A stretch of DNA of 64,000 nucleotides from Rhodocaloribacter litoris. Lineage in GTDB: Bacteria > Bacteroidota > Rhodothermia > Rhodothermales > ISCAR-4553. This document shows positions 45,256 through 53,784 of the stretch, in pieces (the stretch's first letter is position 1; every line of letters starts with the position of its first letter). Below the pieces are notes generated by a model. It saw only the letters and a program-made list of their open reading frames with translations, did no database searches and had not been told where the DNA came from. Position numbers and translations under genes: made by a program. Where the stretch lies: assembly GCF_011682235.2 (NCBI RefSeq), contig NZ_CP076718.1, positions 62,001 through 126,000 of the forward strand. Reading direction: 5' to 3'.

Positions 45256-46530
45256 TCACCCGGCGTCCCGGTCGGAACAGGGTCCCGCGTGCGTCGCCCG
45301 TCCTCCTTCCCGGAGGGCCTGTCGTGCAAGCCGGTCGGTGCGGGCGATCACCTCCAGACAGGCCCGGACGTTGTGGTAGGGGCATTTCCAGACCCCCACC
45401 TTGTCCTCGCCCGGACAGGGGTTGCCGCGGCGATCGACGCGGAAGAACCACTCGCCGTGCACGCGGTCCACGATGTGCGCGCGGGTGAAGGCCCAGGTGG
45501 CCGCGGCCGCGTCAAGGAAAAGCCGCTCGCCCGTCTCCCCGTAGGCGTTGACGAAGCCGACGATGGCCTCGGCCTGGGGCCACCAGTGCTTGTCGGTGTC
45601 GAGGGTGCCGTCGGGATGGGCCTCATAGAAGAGACCACCATCCCGGTCGACACCTTCTGCCAGGATGGTGCGGGCGACGGCAAGGCCGGCGGTCCGGGCC
45701 CGGTCTTTCAGGGCCGCTTCTCCCAGCACGCCGGCGGCCTCCATCAACAGCCAGCTCGCCTCGATGTCGTGCCCGAACGAGACGACGCGGGAGGTGGGCG
45801 TCCAGTCCACCTGGAAGAAAGGACGGACATGGCCGGTACCCGTGTCGAGTATCTTCGTCAGGAACAGATCGATGAGGCCGGCCAGGCGCCGGCGCAATCC
45901 CGGGGCGGGCCAGATGCGATAGAGGCTGGTATAGGCCTCGAGCACGTGCAGGTGGGTGTTCATGCTCTTCGGTGCCTGCTCGTCCCGATCGCTGAGGCGG
46001 GCCCCCGCGAGGCGGCGCCAGTCGCGGCTGAAGACTTCGAAATAGCCCCCGTGCACCGGGTCCGTGCAATGGTGCTCCAGCACCTGGCCGAGTTCGACGG
46101 CGAGGGCGCGGGCCGGCTCGTGCCCGGTCGCCCGTGCGTATTCGCTCAGCCCGTAGATCGCAAAAGCCTGCGCATAAACGAACTTGCGGGTGTCCCGGGG
46201 CCGCCCCGCAGGGTTGAGCATCCAGTATACCCCGCCGTGCTCGGTGTCGAGGAAGCAGGTGCTCACGTAGTCGTAGGCCCGATCGGCCAGGGCCCGGTAG
46301 TCCGGATTACGCAGCAGGCGATAGGCCGCCGAGAAGGCCCACAGGATGCGGGCGTTGAGGACACAGCCTTTCGGAGCGCCGGTCAGAACCTCGTTCTCGT
46401 TCGTGATGCGCCCCACGAAGCCGCCACCGGTGTGGTCGACCGCGTGCGTCATCCAGTAGGGCAGGATGTGGTCGACCAGTTCTCGGTAGAGCTCGTCCCG
46501 GAGCCTGTGCAGCAGGGGTGGAGCTTCCAT
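45256..46530 (-). CDS. Cellobiose 2-epimerase (AGE superfamily)
   Basis: 424 residues, (alpha/alpha)6 barrel. Strong resemblance to the Rhodothermus marinus cellobiose 2-epimerase as I remember it: PKGCVLNARILWAFSAAYR, EHGGVYWMLNPAGRPRDTRK, KSMNTHLHVLEAYTSLYR, SFGHDIEASWLLMEA (catalytic His), DTDKHWWPQAEAIVGF and KCPYHNVRACLEVI (second His). The enzyme converts beta-1,4-linked glucose or mannose disaccharides at the reducing end, for example mannobiose to mannosylglucose. The usual next enzyme, GH130 mannosylglucose phosphorylase, survives only as the relic 4 bases upstream. The C-terminus has a 30-residue basic tail beyond the R. marinus length. Confidence 0.94.
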   Translation of the reverse strand: MEAPPLLHRLRDELYRELVDHILPYWMTHAVDHTGGGFVGRITNENEVLTGAPKGCVLNARILWAFSAAYRLLRNPDYRALADRAYDYVSTCFLDTEHGGVYWMLNPAGRPRDTRKFVYAQAFAIYGLSEYARATGHEPARALAVELGQVLEHHCTDPVHGGYFEVFSRDWRRLAGARLSDRDEQAPKSMNTHLHVLEAYTSLYRIWPAPGLRRRLAGLIDLFLTKILDTGTGHVRPFFQVDWTPTSRVVSFGHDIEASWLLMEAAGVLGEAALKDRARTAGLAVARTILAEGVDRDGGLFYEAHPDGTLDTDKHWWPQAEAIVGFVNAYGETGERLFLDAAAATWAFTRAHIVDRVHGEWFFRVDRRGNPCPGEDKVGVWKCPYHNVRACLEVIARTDRLARQALREGGRATHAGPCSDRDAG

Positions 46531-46534
46531 GGCG

Positions 46535-46954
46535 CTACCGGTGGTTGAGGCGTTCGAGGTTCCGGCGGATCAGGTCGCGCCGCACGTCCACGCAGGCCGC
46601 CGAACGTAGCGGATCCGGAGGTTTCACGTAGTCGAGCGGCTGGTCGAGGGTGGTGGTGGCCACGTGCAGGCGGGTGTCCGCGAGCGCAGTCATGAACAGG
46701 TAGAGCACGTAGCGGAGCCCCGCGGCCGTGCCCCGCACGCCGTGCGCCAGGTGCAGCCAGCCCTCAGGCGTCTTCAGCGGCGGCGGCCCCAGCCCGTTCT
46801 TCACCTCCTTGATCGTGTGATAGACCCGCCCGTCGACGACGATCTCCCGTTCGAGGACGGGATGCGTGATGTCCTCGCACAGGCCCCAGCCGAGACCGAC
46901 CGTAGCCAGGAGGTAGGCCGCGAGGATCAGCAGGTCGAGCGGGTGGAGAGGCAT
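46535..46954 (-). pseudogene. Fusion relic: SSS symporter N-terminus joined to two pieces of GH130 mannosylglucose phosphorylase
   Basis: A 139-codon ORF. Residues 1-22 (MPLHPLDLLILAAYLLATVG) are the first helix of an SSS symporter. Residues 21-91 (GLGWGLCEDITHPVLERE, VYHTIKEVKNGLGPPPLKTP, GWLHLAHGVRGTAAGLRYV) match the second half of GH130 mannosylglucose phosphorylases. Residues 92-139 (ADTRLHVATTTLDQPLDYV to RRNLERLNHR) match the GH130 C-terminus after a gap of about 50 residues. The catalytic Asp region of GH130 and 95% of the symporter are gone, so neither activity can remain. The frame is intact across both joins and ends 4 bases before the cellobiose 2-epimerase start, so it may persist for translational coupling. 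Confidence 0.82.
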
Positions 46955-46994
46955 GGACGAACCGCGGCCTACGAACCGGAGAGGGACCGAAATA

Positions 46995-47006
46995 TTTAAT
47001 CAAATC
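46995..47006. promoter_or_regulatory. Candidate ROK regulator box 1
   Basis: TTTAATCAAATC resembles the box TTTATCAAATC at 47134-47144 with one extra A. It overlaps the -10 region of the leftward promoter. Confidence 0.35.
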
Positions 47007-47008
47007 AA

Positions 47009-47019
47009 TTTATCATATC
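47009..47019. promoter_or_regulatory. Candidate ROK regulator box 2
   Basis: TTTATCATATC matches the box at 47134-47144 in 10 of 11 positions. It overlaps the -35 region of the leftward promoter. Confidence 0.4.
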
Positions 47020-47133
47020 AACGAACCCGGCCCCGCCCGCTTCGCCGGACCGGCCCTATTCACGACTTCTTAACACACCTCCTCCCCGGCCGGGTACAAC
47101 CTTCTCGCCGCCAACCAGTATGCAATTCATGGG

Positions 47134-47144
47134 TTTATCAAATC
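47134..47144. promoter_or_regulatory. Candidate ROK regulator box 3
   Basis: TTTATCAAATC lies about 130 bases before the ROK start, at the edge of the second AT-rich island, which continues to TAATAT at 47165-47170, a possible -10 element for the ROK gene. Confidence 0.4.
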
Positions 47145-47271
47145 TTTTTACTAGATTATACGCGTAATATTTTCTGCCTGTCTTCGACTCCAGACAGGTA
47201 CGCGGCCCGTCGCTCAGGGCCGTTGCTCGTCCCGCCTCCTTCATTCACCTCCCTCCCCGGAGGGACTTCCG

Positions 47272-48501
47272 ATGCTCACCGGAACCAACCTGACCTACAC
47301 CAAAGAGTACAACCTGCGCATCGTTCACGAGACCATCCGGCTCTACGGCCCCCTCTCCCGTGCCGAGATCGCCCGTCGCACCGAGCTGACGCCGCAGACG
47401 GTCTCGAACCTGGTCCGGGACCTGATGGCGCTGGACCTGATCGTGGAAAGCGGCCGGCGCCAGGAAGGACGCGGTGCGCCCTCGATCACGCTGGCGCTCA
47501 ACCCGGACGGGGCTTACTCCATCGGGCTGGACCTCGACCGCGACCACCTCACCGCCCTGCTCGTCGACCACGCGGGCACGGTGCGGCAACGCATCCATCA
47601 CCACCTCGACTTCCCTTCCCCGGACGAGGCCCTCGCCCTCATGGTCGAGACGGTCCACGAACTCACGGCCCGCCAGGGGCTGAACCTTGCGCAGGTACGC
47701 GGCGTCGGCATCGGCGTGCCCGGGCCGATGAACATCGCCGAGTCGAACGGGCGCACCTACCTGATCAACCCGAAAGCCTTCAAGGGCTGGCACGACGTGC
47801 CCATCGCCGACCTGCTGCACCAGCGCCTGGGGATACCGGTCTTCCTCGAAAACAACGCCACCGCCGCCGCGATGGGCGAGCGCTGGTACGGCGCCGGGCA
47901 ACACCTCTCCTCCTTCTTCTACTTCTACTTCGGCAGCGGCCTCGGCGGCGGCCTCGTCGTGCAGGGACAGCCGTACGAAGGCTTCACCGGCAACGCCGGC
48001 GAGATCGGCTACTTCCCCGCCTTCTCGACCGAAAAGCCCTGCCTCGACCTCGAACGCGAACACGTCGGGCAACATTTCAACCTGCCCCGCCTCTACCGCA
48101 TCCTGCAGGCCGAAGGGCTGGAGGCCGGCACACCGGAAGACCTCGAACGCCTTTTCGAAGCCCGGAACCCCCTGCTCCTCGCCTGGATCGACAGCGCCGC
48201 CCATCACCTGAGCTGGCTCGCCCTCGCCGTCGAATACCTGGTCGATCCCGAAGCCGTCTTCTTCGGCGGGCGCCTGGCCGACTCCATCCTCAACGCGCTG
48301 CTCGAACGGGTCGGGGAGCGCCTGCCGGCGCTGCGCATCTCGGGCAAACGAACGCACCCCGAATACCTGATCGCCACGGCCGGTATCGACGCCGGCGCCC
48401 TCGGCGTGGCCACCCTCCCCATCTACGAAATCTTTGCTCCCGTCCACCGGATCCTCGTCAAACAGCCCGACGGGCGCCCGGTCCTCCACCCCGCCCGTTA
48501 A
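47272..48501 (+). CDS. ROK family transcriptional regulator (NagC/XylR-like)
   Basis: 409 residues. N-terminal winged HTH (LYGPLSRAEIARRTELTPQT, VSNLVRDLMALDLI) followed by a ROK sugar-binding domain: YSIGLDLDRDHLTALLVD, VGIGVPGPMN, VFLENNATAAAMGERWYG, FGSGLGGGLVVQG and NAGEIGY. The Cys-rich zinc motif (CxCGxxGC) that normally follows GEIG is absent; the segment reads FPAFSTEKPCLDLEREHVGQ. The phosphate and sugar loops remain. It lies between the divergent epimerase operon and the GH3/GH9 genes and probably controls both. Its ligand is likely a glucose or mannose disaccharide, by context. Confidence 0.9.
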   Translation: MLTGTNLTYTKEYNLRIVHETIRLYGPLSRAEIARRTELTPQTVSNLVRDLMALDLIVESGRRQEGRGAPSITLALNPDGAYSIGLDLDRDHLTALLVDHAGTVRQRIHHHLDFPSPDEALALMVETVHELTARQGLNLAQVRGVGIGVPGPMNIAESNGRTYLINPKAFKGWHDVPIADLLHQRLGIPVFLENNATAAAMGERWYGAGQHLSSFFYFYFGSGLGGGLVVQGQPYEGFTGNAGEIGYFPAFSTEKPCLDLEREHVGQHFNLPRLYRILQAEGLEAGTPEDLERLFEARNPLLLAWIDSAAHHLSWLALAVEYLVDPEAVFFGGRLADSILNALLERVGERLPALRISGKRTHPEYLIATAGIDAGALGVATLPIYEIFAPVHRILVKQPDGRPVLHPAR

Positions 48502-48562
48502 CACGAACCCTTTGCATTTTCCGGAAAGAGTTCGTACATGACAATAAATCCATTCGCTTTAC

Positions 48563-48572
48563 TTATCTTATC
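48563..48572. promoter_or_regulatory. Candidate ROK box upstream of GH3
   Basis: TTATCTTATC differs from the core of box 2 (TTATCATATC) at one position. It lies 135 bases before the GH3 start in the AT-rich part of the 205-base gap after the ROK gene. Confidence 0.3.
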
Positions 48573-48706
48573 CCGTTCCGGCTGCGCTCCCCGGCGGTCG
48601 CATGTACCGGGGACGCCCCTCCGAAGCGGACCGGGTTGTCTGTAGCCCCTCGGGCACCGCGGGCGACGAGGTCCTCCCGTTCAACCCCCGCCATGAAGCG
48701 TTCGCC

Positions 48707-50983
48707 ATGCGCCCCCCGTCCATCGCCTACCGGTCTTTCTGCATGATCGCCTCCGCCTTTCTCCTGACCGTCGTGCCGGTGAAGGCACAGGTCCCGGCCG
48801 CCCTCACGGAGCGGGTGGAGGAGCTCCTGAAACGGATGACCCTCGAAGAGAAGGTCGGCCAGATGACCCAGCTGACGCTTCAGGCCGTGGCCCGGGCGCA
48901 GCCGGCGCAAGGGGCCGGGGACCGGCTCGTCGAGCTCGACCCGGAGAAGCTGCGGGAGGTGCTCGTCACCTACCACGTCGGCTCGCTGCTCAACGTCGTC
49001 GACCATGCCCAGCCGCTGGCGCACTGGCAACGGCTCATCACACAGATCCAGGACGTAGCCACGCAAGCGACGCGGCTGGGCATCCCGGTGATCTACGGCA
49101 TCGACGCCGTGCACGGGGCCAACTACCTGATCGGCGGCACCCTCTTTCCCCACAACATCGGCCTGGCGGCCACCTTCGACACGTCGCTGGCCTACCGGGC
49201 CGGGCGCATCACCACGTTCGAGACGCGCGCCTCGGGCATCCCCTGGAACTTCGCCCCGGTGCTGGACCTGGGCCGCCAGCCGCTCTGGCCCCGCTTCTAC
49301 GAAACGTTCGGGGAGGACGTGCTGCTGGCTTCTGCGATGGGGGCAGCCACGATACGCGGCTTCCAGGCGGTTCCCCCCGGCGGGCTTGCCCCCGTGGCCG
49401 CCTGTGCCAAGCACTACGTCGGTTATTCGGCGCCGGCCAGCGGCAAGGACCGCACCACGGCCCTGATCCCGGAACGCACCCTGCGCGAGTACTTCCTCCC
49501 CCCTTTCCGCGCCGCCGTCGAGGCCGGGGTCAAGACCGTCATGGTCAACTCGGGAGACGTCAACGGCATCCCGGTGCACGCCAGCCGCTACCTGCTCACG
49601 GACGTGCTGCGCGGCGAACTGGGCTTCGAGGGGGTCGTCGTCACGGACTGGGAGGACATCGTCAAGCTGCACACGGTGCACCGCACGGCGGCCTCGATCA
49701 AGGAAGCCACCCGGCAGGCCCTCGAAGCCGGCATCGACATGAGCATGACCCCCTACGATGTGCGCTTCTACCACGACGTGCTCGCCCTCGTGCGGGAGGG
49801 CGTCCTCAGCGAGGAACGCATCGACGACTCGGTGCGGCGCATTCTCCGCCTCAAGTTCGAGCTGGGGCTGTTTCGCGACCCGTACCCGCCCGCCGTTCCG
49901 GAGGCCGCCATCCACACGGCGGATTTCGAGGCGACGGCGCTGGAGGTGGCCCGGCGCAGCCTGACGCTGCTCGAGAACGAGGGCGACCTGCTGCCGCTGC
50001 GGCCGGGGAGCCGTGTGCTGGTGACCGGCCCGGCCGCGCACTCCCTGACGGCCCTCAACGGCGGCTGGACCTACACCTGGCAGGGACGGGATGCCTCCCT
50101 CTTTCCCGGCAAGCCGACCCTCCTCGAGGCCCTCCGTGAGCGCCTGGGCGAGGAACGGGTCGTCTACGTGCCCGGCACCACCTTCGACGCCGTGCTCGAC
50201 CTGGAGGCAGCGGCCGCGGTTGCCCGCACGGTGGACGTCGCCGTGGTCGCCGTCGGCGAAGACGCCTATGCCGAGAAACCCGGCGACCTCGACGACCTGG
50301 CCCTGCCCGAAGCCCAGCGTGCGCTGGTGCAGGCCGTCACCGCCACCGGAACGCCCGTGGTGCTCGTCCTGGTGGAAGGCCGCCCCCGTCTCCTCGGCCG
50401 GGCCGCCGACGCCGCCACCGCCGTCCTCATGGCCTACTGGCCCGGCATGGAAGGCGGCCGGGCCATCGCCGAGGTTCTCGCCGGCGACGCGAACCCCTCC
50501 GGCAAGCTGCCCTTCACCTACCCCCGCCACCCGCACGACCTCCTCCCCTACGACCATCCGGTCAGTTCTTCCTTCAACATCTGGTTGAACGAACAGACCG
50601 CATTCCGGCCCCAGTGGCCCTTCGGACACGGCCTCAGCTACACCACATTCTCCTATGAAGACCTCCGGGTCGAACGCAGCACCCTGTCCCTGACGGACAC
50701 CCTGTATGTGCACGTCACCGTCCGCAACACGGGCGACCGCGCCGGGTGGGAAACGGTGCTCCTGTTCGTGGCCGACGAATACGCCTCGGTGGCCCCGCCC
50801 GTGCGACGGCTCCGCGCCTTCCGCCCCGTCCACCTGGAGCCCGGTCAGGCCCGCCCGGTGACCTTCTCCGTCCCCGTCCACGATCTGGCTTTCGTCGGGC
50901 CGGAAAACACCCGGGTCGTCGAACCCGGGACGTTCCGGGTCGAGGTGGGGCCCCTGTCGGACCGGTTCGAAGTCAGAGAATAG
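48707..50983 (+). CDS. Secreted GH3 beta-glucosidase (BglX-like)
   Basis: 758 residues from the ATG at 48707, which begins a signal peptide (FCMIASAFLLTVVPVKAQ). The GH3 barrel starts VEELLKRMTLEEKVGQMTQ and includes GIPVIYGIDAVHGANYLIGG, AACAKHYVGYSAPASGKDRT and the nucleophile Asp314 in GVVVTDWEDIVKLH. The second domain (RSLTLLENEGDLLPL, VVAVGEDAYAEKPGDLDDL) should carry the acid/base Glu, followed by an Fn3-like domain. BglX-type enzymes hydrolyse cellobiose and related beta-glucosides in the periplasm. It is likely co-transcribed with the GH9 gene, 60 bases downstream. Confidence 0.93.
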   Translation: MRPPSIAYRSFCMIASAFLLTVVPVKAQVPAALTERVEELLKRMTLEEKVGQMTQLTLQAVARAQPAQGAGDRLVELDPEKLREVLVTYHVGSLLNVVDHAQPLAHWQRLITQIQDVATQATRLGIPVIYGIDAVHGANYLIGGTLFPHNIGLAATFDTSLAYRAGRITTFETRASGIPWNFAPVLDLGRQPLWPRFYETFGEDVLLASAMGAATIRGFQAVPPGGLAPVAACAKHYVGYSAPASGKDRTTALIPERTLREYFLPPFRAAVEAGVKTVMVNSGDVNGIPVHASRYLLTDVLRGELGFEGVVVTDWEDIVKLHTVHRTAASIKEATRQALEAGIDMSMTPYDVRFYHDVLALVREGVLSEERIDDSVRRILRLKFELGLFRDPYPPAVPEAAIHTADFEATALEVARRSLTLLENEGDLLPLRPGSRVLVTGPAAHSLTALNGGWTYTWQGRDASLFPGKPTLLEALRERLGEERVVYVPGTTFDAVLDLEAAAAVARTVDVAVVAVGEDAYAEKPGDLDDLALPEAQRALVQAVTATGTPVVLVLVEGRPRLLGRAADAATAVLMAYWPGMEGGRAIAEVLAGDANPSGKLPFTYPRHPHDLLPYDHPVSSSFNIWLNEQTAFRPQWPFGHGLSYTTFSYEDLRVERSTLSLTDTLYVHVTVRNTGDRAGWETVLLFVADEYASVAPPVRRLRAFRPVHLEPGQARPVTFSVPVHDLAFVGPENTRVVEPGTFRVEVGPLSDRFEVRE

Positions 50984-51043
50984 CGCCGGGGCAACCCCGA
51001 CCGCCCGCCCCGTACCGACCTCCTCAACGCCCGCTCCGTTGCC

Positions 51044-53080
51044 ATGCGACCGATACCGACCGCCCTGCTGCTGGGACTGATCCTCCTGCCGGCCCGTGCG
51101 CAGGCACCGACCGACGCCATCCGCCTCAACCAGATCGGTTTTTACCCGAACGCGCCGAAAGAGGCCGTCGTGACGGGCCCACCGGCGGAAGACACCTTTC
51201 ACGTACTCCGGGTCGCGACGGGAGACACCGTCTACACCGGCACCCTGGGGCCGTCCCGGCACTGGACGCTCTCGGGCGAGTCGATGCGCCGGGCGGATTT
51301 CTCGTCACTCCGCACGCCGGGCGCCTACGTCCTGGATGTTCCGGGCTTGGGGCGCTCCCACGCGTTCGTGATCAACGAGGCCGTCCACCGGCCCGTGGCG
51401 GTGGCGGCGCTGAAAGGCTATTACTTCCAGCGCGCCTCGACGGCCCTCGACGCGGCCCACGCCGGGATCTGGGCCCGCCCGGCGGGACATCCGGACGACC
51501 GGGTGATGGTGCATCCGTCGGCGGCCTCGCCCGCCCGCCCGGCCGGCACCATCCTTGCCGCCCCGCGCGGGTGGTACGACGCCGGCGACTACAACAAGTA
51601 CGTCGTCAACTCGGGGATCAGCACCTATACCCTGCTGGCGCTCTACGAGCACTACCCGGCGCTGGCCACCGCGCTGAAGACGAACATCCCCGAAAGTGGA
51701 AACGACGTGCCCGACGTGCTGGACGAGGCCCTCTGGAACATCCGCTGGATGCTGGCGATGCAGGACCCGCACGACGGGGGCGTCTACCACAAGCTGACCA
51801 CCCCCGGTTTCGAAGGCGCCGTCATGCCGCACCAGGCCACCCAGCCGCGCTACGTGGTGCAGAAGGGCACGGCCGCCACGCTCGACTTCGCGGCCGTCAT
51901 GGCCCAGGCGGCCCGTCTCTACGACGACTTCCCCAGCACCTTCCCTGGCCTGGCCGACAGCCTGCGCACGGCCGCCCTGGCCGCCTGGCACTGGGCCCGG
52001 ACACGGCCCGACATTCCCTACGTGCAAGGCGCGATGAACCAGGCCTTCGACCCGGACATCCACACGGGTGAATACGGGGACAGCAACCTGAGCGACGAGT
52101 GGGCCTGGGCCGCCGCCGAGCTGGCCGTCACCCTGGAGGCCGACAGCTTCCTGACCGTCGCCTCCCCGCTCGACGCCGCGCCGGACGTCCCCTGGTGGGG
52201 CGGGGTCCGCATGCTCGGCTGGTACACCCTGCTGCACCACCGGCAAGCGCTTGCCGCCGCGCTCGACACGAACAGCCTGAAGCAACGCTTCCTCGACTTC
52301 GCCGGCACGCTGGCCTCGGCCCGCACCCCCTACGGCACGGTGATGGGCCACGAGGCCGGCCATTTCGTCTGGGGCAGCAACAGCGTGGCCGCCAACCAGG
52401 GCATGCTGCTCATGCAGGCTTTCCGCCTCACCGCCGACAGCACCTACCTCTGGGCCGCCCTGAGCAACCTGGACTACCTCCTGGGTCGCAACGCCACCGG
52501 CTACAGCTTCGTCACCGGCTACGGCGACCGCACGCCGATGCACCCGCATCACCGCCCCTCCCAGGCCGACGGCATCGCCGCCCCGGTGCCGGGCCTGCTC
52601 GCCGGCGGGCCCAACCCCGGCCGGCAGGACGGCTGCACCTACCCCTCGACCCTCGCCGCCCGCGCCTACGTCGACGACTGGTGCAGCTATGCCTCCAACG
52701 AGATTGCGATCAACTGGAACGCCCCGCTGGTCTACCTGGCGGCCGCCATCGAGGCAACGCTGGCCGGGATCGCCGCCCCGACAAGCCACGAGCCGGACGA
52801 CCTGGGCGCGGTGCTCCCTCCCCGGTTGCTGCCGCCGTATCCCAACCCGGCCCGGGAAGAGGCCAGGCTGCCCTTCGTCCTGCCGGTCCCGGAGGAGGTG
52901 CGCCTGGAGGCGTTCGACCTGCTGGGCCGGCGCGTCGCCGCCTGGCCGGCACGGACCTACCCGCCCGGACGCCATCACGTCACCTGGTCCCTCGCCGGCC
53001 TGCCGGGCGGGCTCTACCTGATCCGCCTCACGAGCGGCGCCCGGGCCTACACGCACAGGCTGCTCAAAGTGCAGCCCTGA
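51044..53080 (+). CDS. Secreted GH9 cellulase with T9SS sorting domain
   Basis: 678 residues: a signal peptide (LLLGLILLPARAQ), an N-terminal Ig-like CelD_N domain (IRLNQIGFYPNAPKEAVV), a GH9 (alpha/alpha)6 barrel from about 110 to 585, and a T9SS-type C-terminus (LLPPYPNPAREEARLPFVL, AFDLLGRRVAAW). Catalytic features are the base motif WYDAGDYNKY (Asp179, Asp182), the HPHHRPSQAD loop and the acid Glu553 in CSYASNEIAINWNAP. GH9 enzymes of this layout are endo-glucanases or exo-acting glucosidases on cellulose and mixed-linkage glucan. It pairs with the GH3 beta-glucosidase gene upstream and ends 3 bases from the convergent PAP2 gene. Confidence 0.93.
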   Translation: MRPIPTALLLGLILLPARAQAPTDAIRLNQIGFYPNAPKEAVVTGPPAEDTFHVLRVATGDTVYTGTLGPSRHWTLSGESMRRADFSSLRTPGAYVLDVPGLGRSHAFVINEAVHRPVAVAALKGYYFQRASTALDAAHAGIWARPAGHPDDRVMVHPSAASPARPAGTILAAPRGWYDAGDYNKYVVNSGISTYTLLALYEHYPALATALKTNIPESGNDVPDVLDEALWNIRWMLAMQDPHDGGVYHKLTTPGFEGAVMPHQATQPRYVVQKGTAATLDFAAVMAQAARLYDDFPSTFPGLADSLRTAALAAWHWARTRPDIPYVQGAMNQAFDPDIHTGEYGDSNLSDEWAWAAAELAVTLEADSFLTVASPLDAAPDVPWWGGVRMLGWYTLLHHRQALAAALDTNSLKQRFLDFAGTLASARTPYGTVMGHEAGHFVWGSNSVAANQGMLLMQAFRLTADSTYLWAALSNLDYLLGRNATGYSFVTGYGDRTPMHPHHRPSQADGIAAPVPGLLAGGPNPGRQDGCTYPSTLAARAYVDDWCSYASNEIAINWNAPLVYLAAAIEATLAGIAAPTSHEPDDLGAVLPPRLLPPYPNPAREEARLPFVLPVPEEVRLEAFDLLGRRVAAWPARTYPPGRHHVTWSLAGLPGGLYLIRLTSGARAYTHRLLKVQP

Positions 53081-53083
53081 TTT

Positions 53084-53773
53084 TCAAAACACGATGCGGA
53101 GATGAACCACCGGCGTACCCGTCCGGGAAGCCGGTTCGTCCGCACGCAGGAAGGCCGGGGTCAGCGTGTGGCGGAGCAGGTGAACGGTGGCGGCCACCCC
53201 CGCGCCGAGCAGGGCCCCGGCCAGCACGTCCGACGGATAATGCACCCCGAAGCGCACGCGGCTGAGTGCCACACTCCCGGCCCAGAGCATCCCCGGCGCC
53301 ACCACGTACCAGCGGGGGTAGGAGAGGCTCCACGACGTCGCCAGTGCAAAGGCCAGGGTGGCGTGCCCGGAGGGAAAGGAATAGGGATCGATGACGCCTT
53401 CGCCCCCCGTGCGGTGCCGGCCGGTTCGTCCCCGCACGCCCGGAAGCACAGCGTAGGGCCGCGGGCGACGCACCAGGTATTTCAGCCCGAAAACCCCTGC
53501 CGCCGCCGTACCCCAGCTCAACGCCAGCCGGTAGGCGGCCTCCCGGACGACGCCCCCTTCGACGAGGGCCGCGCCCCAGGCCACCGCCGGAGCGCCGAAG
53601 AACACCGGATATGCCGTCGCATCGACTGCGTGCAGGTACGGGTCTACCCCGGGCAGGTCGGCCCGGTAGACGTGCAGGAAGAGGCGCGCATCAAGCGACA
53701 GCGTGTCCGCCGGTTGCGCGCAGGCCGCTCCGGCGCCGAGCCCGGCCAGCACCAGGAGCCCGACGAAGCGCAT
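53084..53773 (-). CDS. PAP2 family membrane phosphatase
   Basis: 229 residues with several membrane helices and probably a cleavable signal ([12 protein letters not shown]). The three acid phosphatase motifs are present: KYLVRRPRP, the central SFPSGHAT and [12 protein letters not shown]. Members act on undecaprenyl pyrophosphate, phosphatidylglycerophosphate or similar lipids at the outer face of the inner membrane; which applies here cannot be told. It lies 11 bases downstream of recA on the same strand and may be read from the recA transcript. Confidence 0.9.
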   Translation of the reverse strand: MRFVGLLVLAGLGAGAACAQPADTLSLDARLFLHVYRADLPGVDPYLHAVDATAYPVFFGAPAVAWGAALVEGGVVREAAYRLALSWGTAAAGVFGLKYLVRRPRPYAVLPGVRGRTGRHRTGGEGVIDPYSFPSGHATLAFALATSWSLSYPRWYVVAPGMLWAGSVALSRVRFGVHYPSDVLAGALLGAGVAATVHLLRHTLTPAFLRADEPASRTGTPVVHLRIVF

Positions 53774-53784
53774 GACCGGCGCCC

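Larger units (their letters stand above)
46994..47021 (-). promoter_or_regulatory. Possible promoter of the epimerase operon
   Basis: On the leftward strand TTGATA (47021-47016, 5 of 6 to consensus) and TTAAAT (46999-46994, 4 of 6) have a 16-base spacer, about 40 bases before the relic ORF. Two of the candidate ROK boxes overlap the hexamers, so binding there would repress. Confidence 0.45.
46955..47271. other. Divergent regulatory region between the epimerase operon and the ROK gene
   Basis: 317 bases without a gene. Two AT-rich islands (46991-47021 and 47131-47173) stand out from the GC-rich surroundings. They contain repeated TTTATCA-type boxes and a leftward promoter-like pair, listed separately. 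The segment between the islands shows nothing I recognise. Confidence 0.6.

Noticed and set aside
42138-46530. Sialic acid catabolism cluster (N-acylglucosamine 2-epimerase-like plus sialate O-acetylesterase-like genes)
   Set aside because: The epimerase is of the cellobiose 2-epimerase type, no sialidase, NanA lyase or N-acetylmannosamine kinase is present, and the upstream relic is GH130. The esterase family also acts on plant glycans.
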